IMG/VR virus record: IMGVR_UViG_3300042446_002409
Location: 1-22,091 of that record
DNA from: a virus
Strand: one strand, 5' to 3'
DNA length: 22,091 nucleotides
Shown here in pieces: positions 19,872-22,091 of the stretch. The stretch's first letter is position 1. Each line of letters starts with the position of its first letter. The notes beneath the pieces were generated by a model. That model searched no databases, had not been told where the DNA came from, and worked only from the letters and a program-made list of their open reading frames with translations. A program made the position numbers and the translations under genes.

Positions 19872-22079
19872 TTCAGATGGAACCAGCGCGGGGCGGAAGC
19901 CCAGGGAGTAGTCCCGGCCGCCCGGGCCGTTCCCGAGCCGGTAGGCCGCGCGGCAGCTGGCGGCGTTGCGGTCCCAAGAGCCGCCGCGACTCACGCGGAG
20001 GACGCCCGATGAAGGCCCAGATGGATCGGAGCCACCCGAAAGCTCGTCGCAATACCAATCTTCACACCATTCCCACACGTTCCCGTGCATGTCATGCAGC
20101 CCCCACGCATTCGATTTCTTCGTCCCAACGGCGTGAGTTTTGCTTCCGCTGTTGTCGTCATACCAGGCCACTTGATCGATGGTCCGACCAGAATAGGCCC
20201 CTGTCTCTCCAGCTCTGCAAGCATACTCCCACTGAGCCTCAGTTGGTAGAGCCACTTTCCAGCCTTCTGGGATTACGCCGCTATCATTAACCTTTTTGAT
20301 GAATGCCTGAGCGTCATCCCAGCTCACATTCTCAACCGGTAAGTCATCACCATTCAAGTTGCTGGGGTTATTACCCATAATCGCCGTCCATTGTGCTTGC
20401 GTAAGTTCTGTTTTCGCCATCCAAAATCCTTTGGTTAGCGTCACCTTGACTTGTTTTTCGTCGTCAGAACGACCGTCCTCCGCCGACGGACTTCCCATCG
20501 TGAAAGATCCCGCCGGACAAAACGCAAAGGGCATGATCATCTTTCCCGCTAACGGCACACCAATGGCGACTCCTACTCGACCAGCGCCGATCTCGGTGGA
20601 GAGTTTGGCCTTGGCTTCTGCTGCCTCTCTCTCTGCTTTCGCATTTGCCTCTGCTGCTACCAATTGCGCTTTTTTTTCTTCCTGAATTACATAAGCACTC
20701 AATGATCCGATCGCTACCACGATGAGAAAAATCACGATTGATTTTGTCATCAAAGATTTCTTGCGTGCTTGATGATGAGCATCAATCGTACGCTCAATTT
20801 TTTGATTAAGATCTGAGATTTCAGTCGCGAGTTCAGAATCTTCTTTTATGTCAATTCCTTTGACTTTTCGCAGATTTTCGCGCGCGTCCCTAAAGTTACC
20901 AGCATTTATTTGTGCTTCAAGATCAGCAAATTTTCTCCATTCGGCTAGTTGTCTCTGAAGAAGATAATCAACTTTCTTGTATTCGATGTCAGGGAATCTC
21001 TGCTTGTCATAGATTTTAATCACTCTCTCCGCGCTGCGGAAATTTTCATTGGCTAGATGTGCCTCCGCCTCGACCAGTAACGCAAGGTGTTTCTCGTGCA
21101 GGCTTATGACCTCATCGATGCGTTTATCGACCTTGCCAAGGTGGCCAATCACTTGGTCGTGTGCTACGCCTTTAGAGTGTGCGAACTCATATTTTTCAGC
21201 GCAGGATCCAGACTGTGGTAGATATTGGCGATAAGACTTTTTTCTACCAGGAAGAATAATTCCACCAGTTGACTCACCTCGGTCTTTGATTTCTTGCCGG
21301 GGCATGATTTCTGCACATATCCGCAGTTCCTGATGTAAGTCTATAGAACTTCCAATGATGCACCAATCCAGTGGATTGAGCATGCCACGCTGACGCGCTT
21401 GAGTGCTTGGAAGTTGATTTTTGAGTTCAGCCAATTCCGTTTTGGCGTGCTGCAATTCCCCTAGGCTAACTTTCGGGAATTGATTCAACCAATCGGCTTT
21501 CCAGCCAGATAGTATATTCAATTCCGCATCAGATTGAATGAAAAACGCCTTTAGTGATTCCAAACGATCCTTGATGATTCCCAAAGGATTGTCAGGCAAA
21601 TTACCACTGGCTGATTGTTCGGAGATAAGTTCTGACAGGCTTGAGCGGAAGAGTCGCAGCTCTTTCATGTCCGACATGTCGGTGAGAATGTCAGACTGGC
21701 TTTCCAAAATTTTCAACTGAGCTTGAAGCGCGGCGGTCTTCCTCAAAGCACTATCCTTTGATGCCTCATCAACTGACCGAACTGCGAGAGATTTTTTGAC
21801 CGACTCCAGCGTATCCATGCTATCGACCATTAGGTTGCGCAGTTGCCTGACTTGTTCTGCCTGCTGCTTGCGCATCTCACGCTCAAGTTCATCCGCCTGC
21901 AGTCGTTGTTGTTCGATTGCCAAACGCTGGCGCTCGATCTGGGCACGGTCTGCCTCGATGCGGTTAGCTTTCTCTAGCTCCGCCGTTTGCTTGCGGATCG
22001 CTTCCGCCTGCTCCTTCTGCTGGGCGATCTGTTGGTTGCGCTGGCTGATGGCTGCCATGTGACCCATGGCGTTCAGCAT
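19866..22079 (-). CDS. Coiled-coil, membrane-anchored FGE-sulfatase-fold protein 2, with variable region
   Basis: 737 aa as seen. The frame stays open to the window edge (ENDG before the Met at 22077-22079), so the real start may lie outside. Residues 1-130 are a strongly charged coiled coil (Gln/Glu/Arg); 130-430 are helical, with more coiled coil around 335-425; a transmembrane helix lies near 443-465 (SIVIFLIVVAIGSLSAYVI); a short Ala/Glu/Lys helix follows; the FGE-type domain runs from about 505 to the end. It shares GAGRVG...PLAGK, MPFAFCPAGSFTMGSP, EDGRSDDE, LPTEAQWEYACRAGE and GFRPALVPSEK with protein 1. The topology suggests a cytoplasmic coiled coil and an exported sensor or binding domain. 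It is the first gene of a minus-strand group with the lipoprotein and gene 1. Confidence 0.85.
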   Translation of the reverse strand: MLNAMGHMAAISQRNQQIAQQKEQAEAIRKQTAELEKANRIEADRAQIERQRLAIEQQRLQADELEREMRKQQAEQVRQLRNLMVDSMDTLESVKKSLAVRSVDEASKDSALRKTAALQAQLKILESQSDILTDMSDMKELRLFRSSLSELISEQSASGNLPDNPLGIIKDRLESLKAFFIQSDAELNILSGWKADWLNQFPKVSLGELQHAKTELAELKNQLPSTQARQRGMLNPLDWCIIGSSIDLHQELRICAEIMPRQEIKDRGESTGGIILPGRKKSYRQYLPQSGSCAEKYEFAHSKGVAHDQVIGHLGKVDKRIDEVISLHEKHLALLVEAEAHLANENFRSAERVIKIYDKQRFPDIEYKKVDYLLQRQLAEWRKFADLEAQINAGNFRDARENLRKVKGIDIKEDSELATEISDLNQKIERTIDAHHQARKKSLMTKSIVIFLIVVAIGSLSAYVIQEEKKAQLVAAEANAKAEREAAEAKAKLSTEIGAGRVGVAIGVPLAGKMIMPFAFCPAGSFTMGSPSAEDGRSDDEKQVKVTLTKGFWMAKTELTQAQWTAIMGNNPSNLNGDDLPVENVSWDDAQAFIKKVNDSGVIPEGWKVALPTEAQWEYACRAGETGAYSGRTIDQVAWYDDNSGSKTHAVGTKKSNAWGLHDMHGNVWEWCEDWYCDELSGGSDPSGPSSGVLRVSRGGSWDRNAASCRAAYRLGNGPGGRDYSLGFRPALVPSEK
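19893..19986 (-). other. Candidate DGR variable region of FGE gene 2
   Basis: This covers RGGSWDRNAASC to RDYSLGF. It is GC-rich and its variable codons end in C (GAC, CGC, AAC, AGC, TAC, CTC, AAC, GGC, TCC), unlike the mixed third bases in the rest of the gene. See the matching block in gene 1. Confidence 0.7.
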
Positions 22080-22091
22080 CCCGTCGTTTTC

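Noticed and set aside
17991-22079. Active formylglycine-generating enzymes (sulfatase activation)
   Set aside because: The domain has the FGE fold signature, but only one of the two active-site cysteines is seen in the C-terminal block, and no sulfatase is nearby; a binding role fits better.

Overview
The window looks like part of a temperate phage or phage-plasmid (about 1-17,900) lying beside host-type genes (about 17,990-22,091) in a bacterium that is probably a verrucomicrobial relative. The host guess rests on the integrase remnant (LRH..ISY...GNSP..IFRHYRE pattern), the large FGE-sulfatase-fold proteins with transmembrane and coiled-coil parts, and the general lack of Shine-Dalgarno sequences. 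These are recollections of family style, not searches.

Region 1 (1-9,650, minus strand) is a late module. Read right to left it has a small gpW-like head-completion candidate, a lambda-type portal, a 48-aa ORF, then an intrusive stretch with an excisionase-like HTH gene, a plus-strand coiled-coil gene and a 5'-truncated tyrosine recombinase. After these come three basic, glycine-rich proteins (560, 321 and 187 aa), a 57-aa ORF, a prohead protease fused to an acidic scaffold-like tail, a decoration-protein candidate, and the first 16 codons of what is probably the major capsid protein. No terminase is seen.

Region 2 (9,635-11,455) looks like a control or replication locus. It has three perfectly phased 67-bp direct repeats with a degenerate parS-like core, a strong promoter overlapped by a perfect 13+13 bp inverted repeat, an orphan AT-rich gene that may encode an initiator, and a strong terminator.

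Region 3 (11,456-17,903, plus strand) is an early or middle module: an Ala/Lys-rich coiled-coil protein, a 58-aa conserved phage-type protein, a beta-sliding-clamp-like protein, a 53-aa ORF, then a compact operon of DUF3150-like, MoxR-type AAA+ ATPase, tiny SymE-like protein and VWA/DUF2201-like protein. The last three are joined by 4-base ATGA overlaps. Two small unknown genes follow, also joined by an ATGA overlap.

A 16-bp palindrome, ACCGTTACGTAACGGT, occurs 11 times across regions 1-3 and ties them together. In the late module it stands at the head of each proposed unit, four times touching the start codon. In the early module it occurs singly or in pairs upstream of genes. It is absent from the recombinase stretch and from the FGE genes, so it marks what belongs to the element.

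Region 4 (17,990-22,091, minus strand) holds two paralogous membrane-anchored FGE-sulfatase/C-type-lectin-fold proteins and a small lipoprotein. The C-terminal blocks of the two paralogs differ almost only in the first two bases of NNC codons, the signature of diversity-generating-retroelement variable regions. No reverse transcriptase or template repeat is seen in the window.
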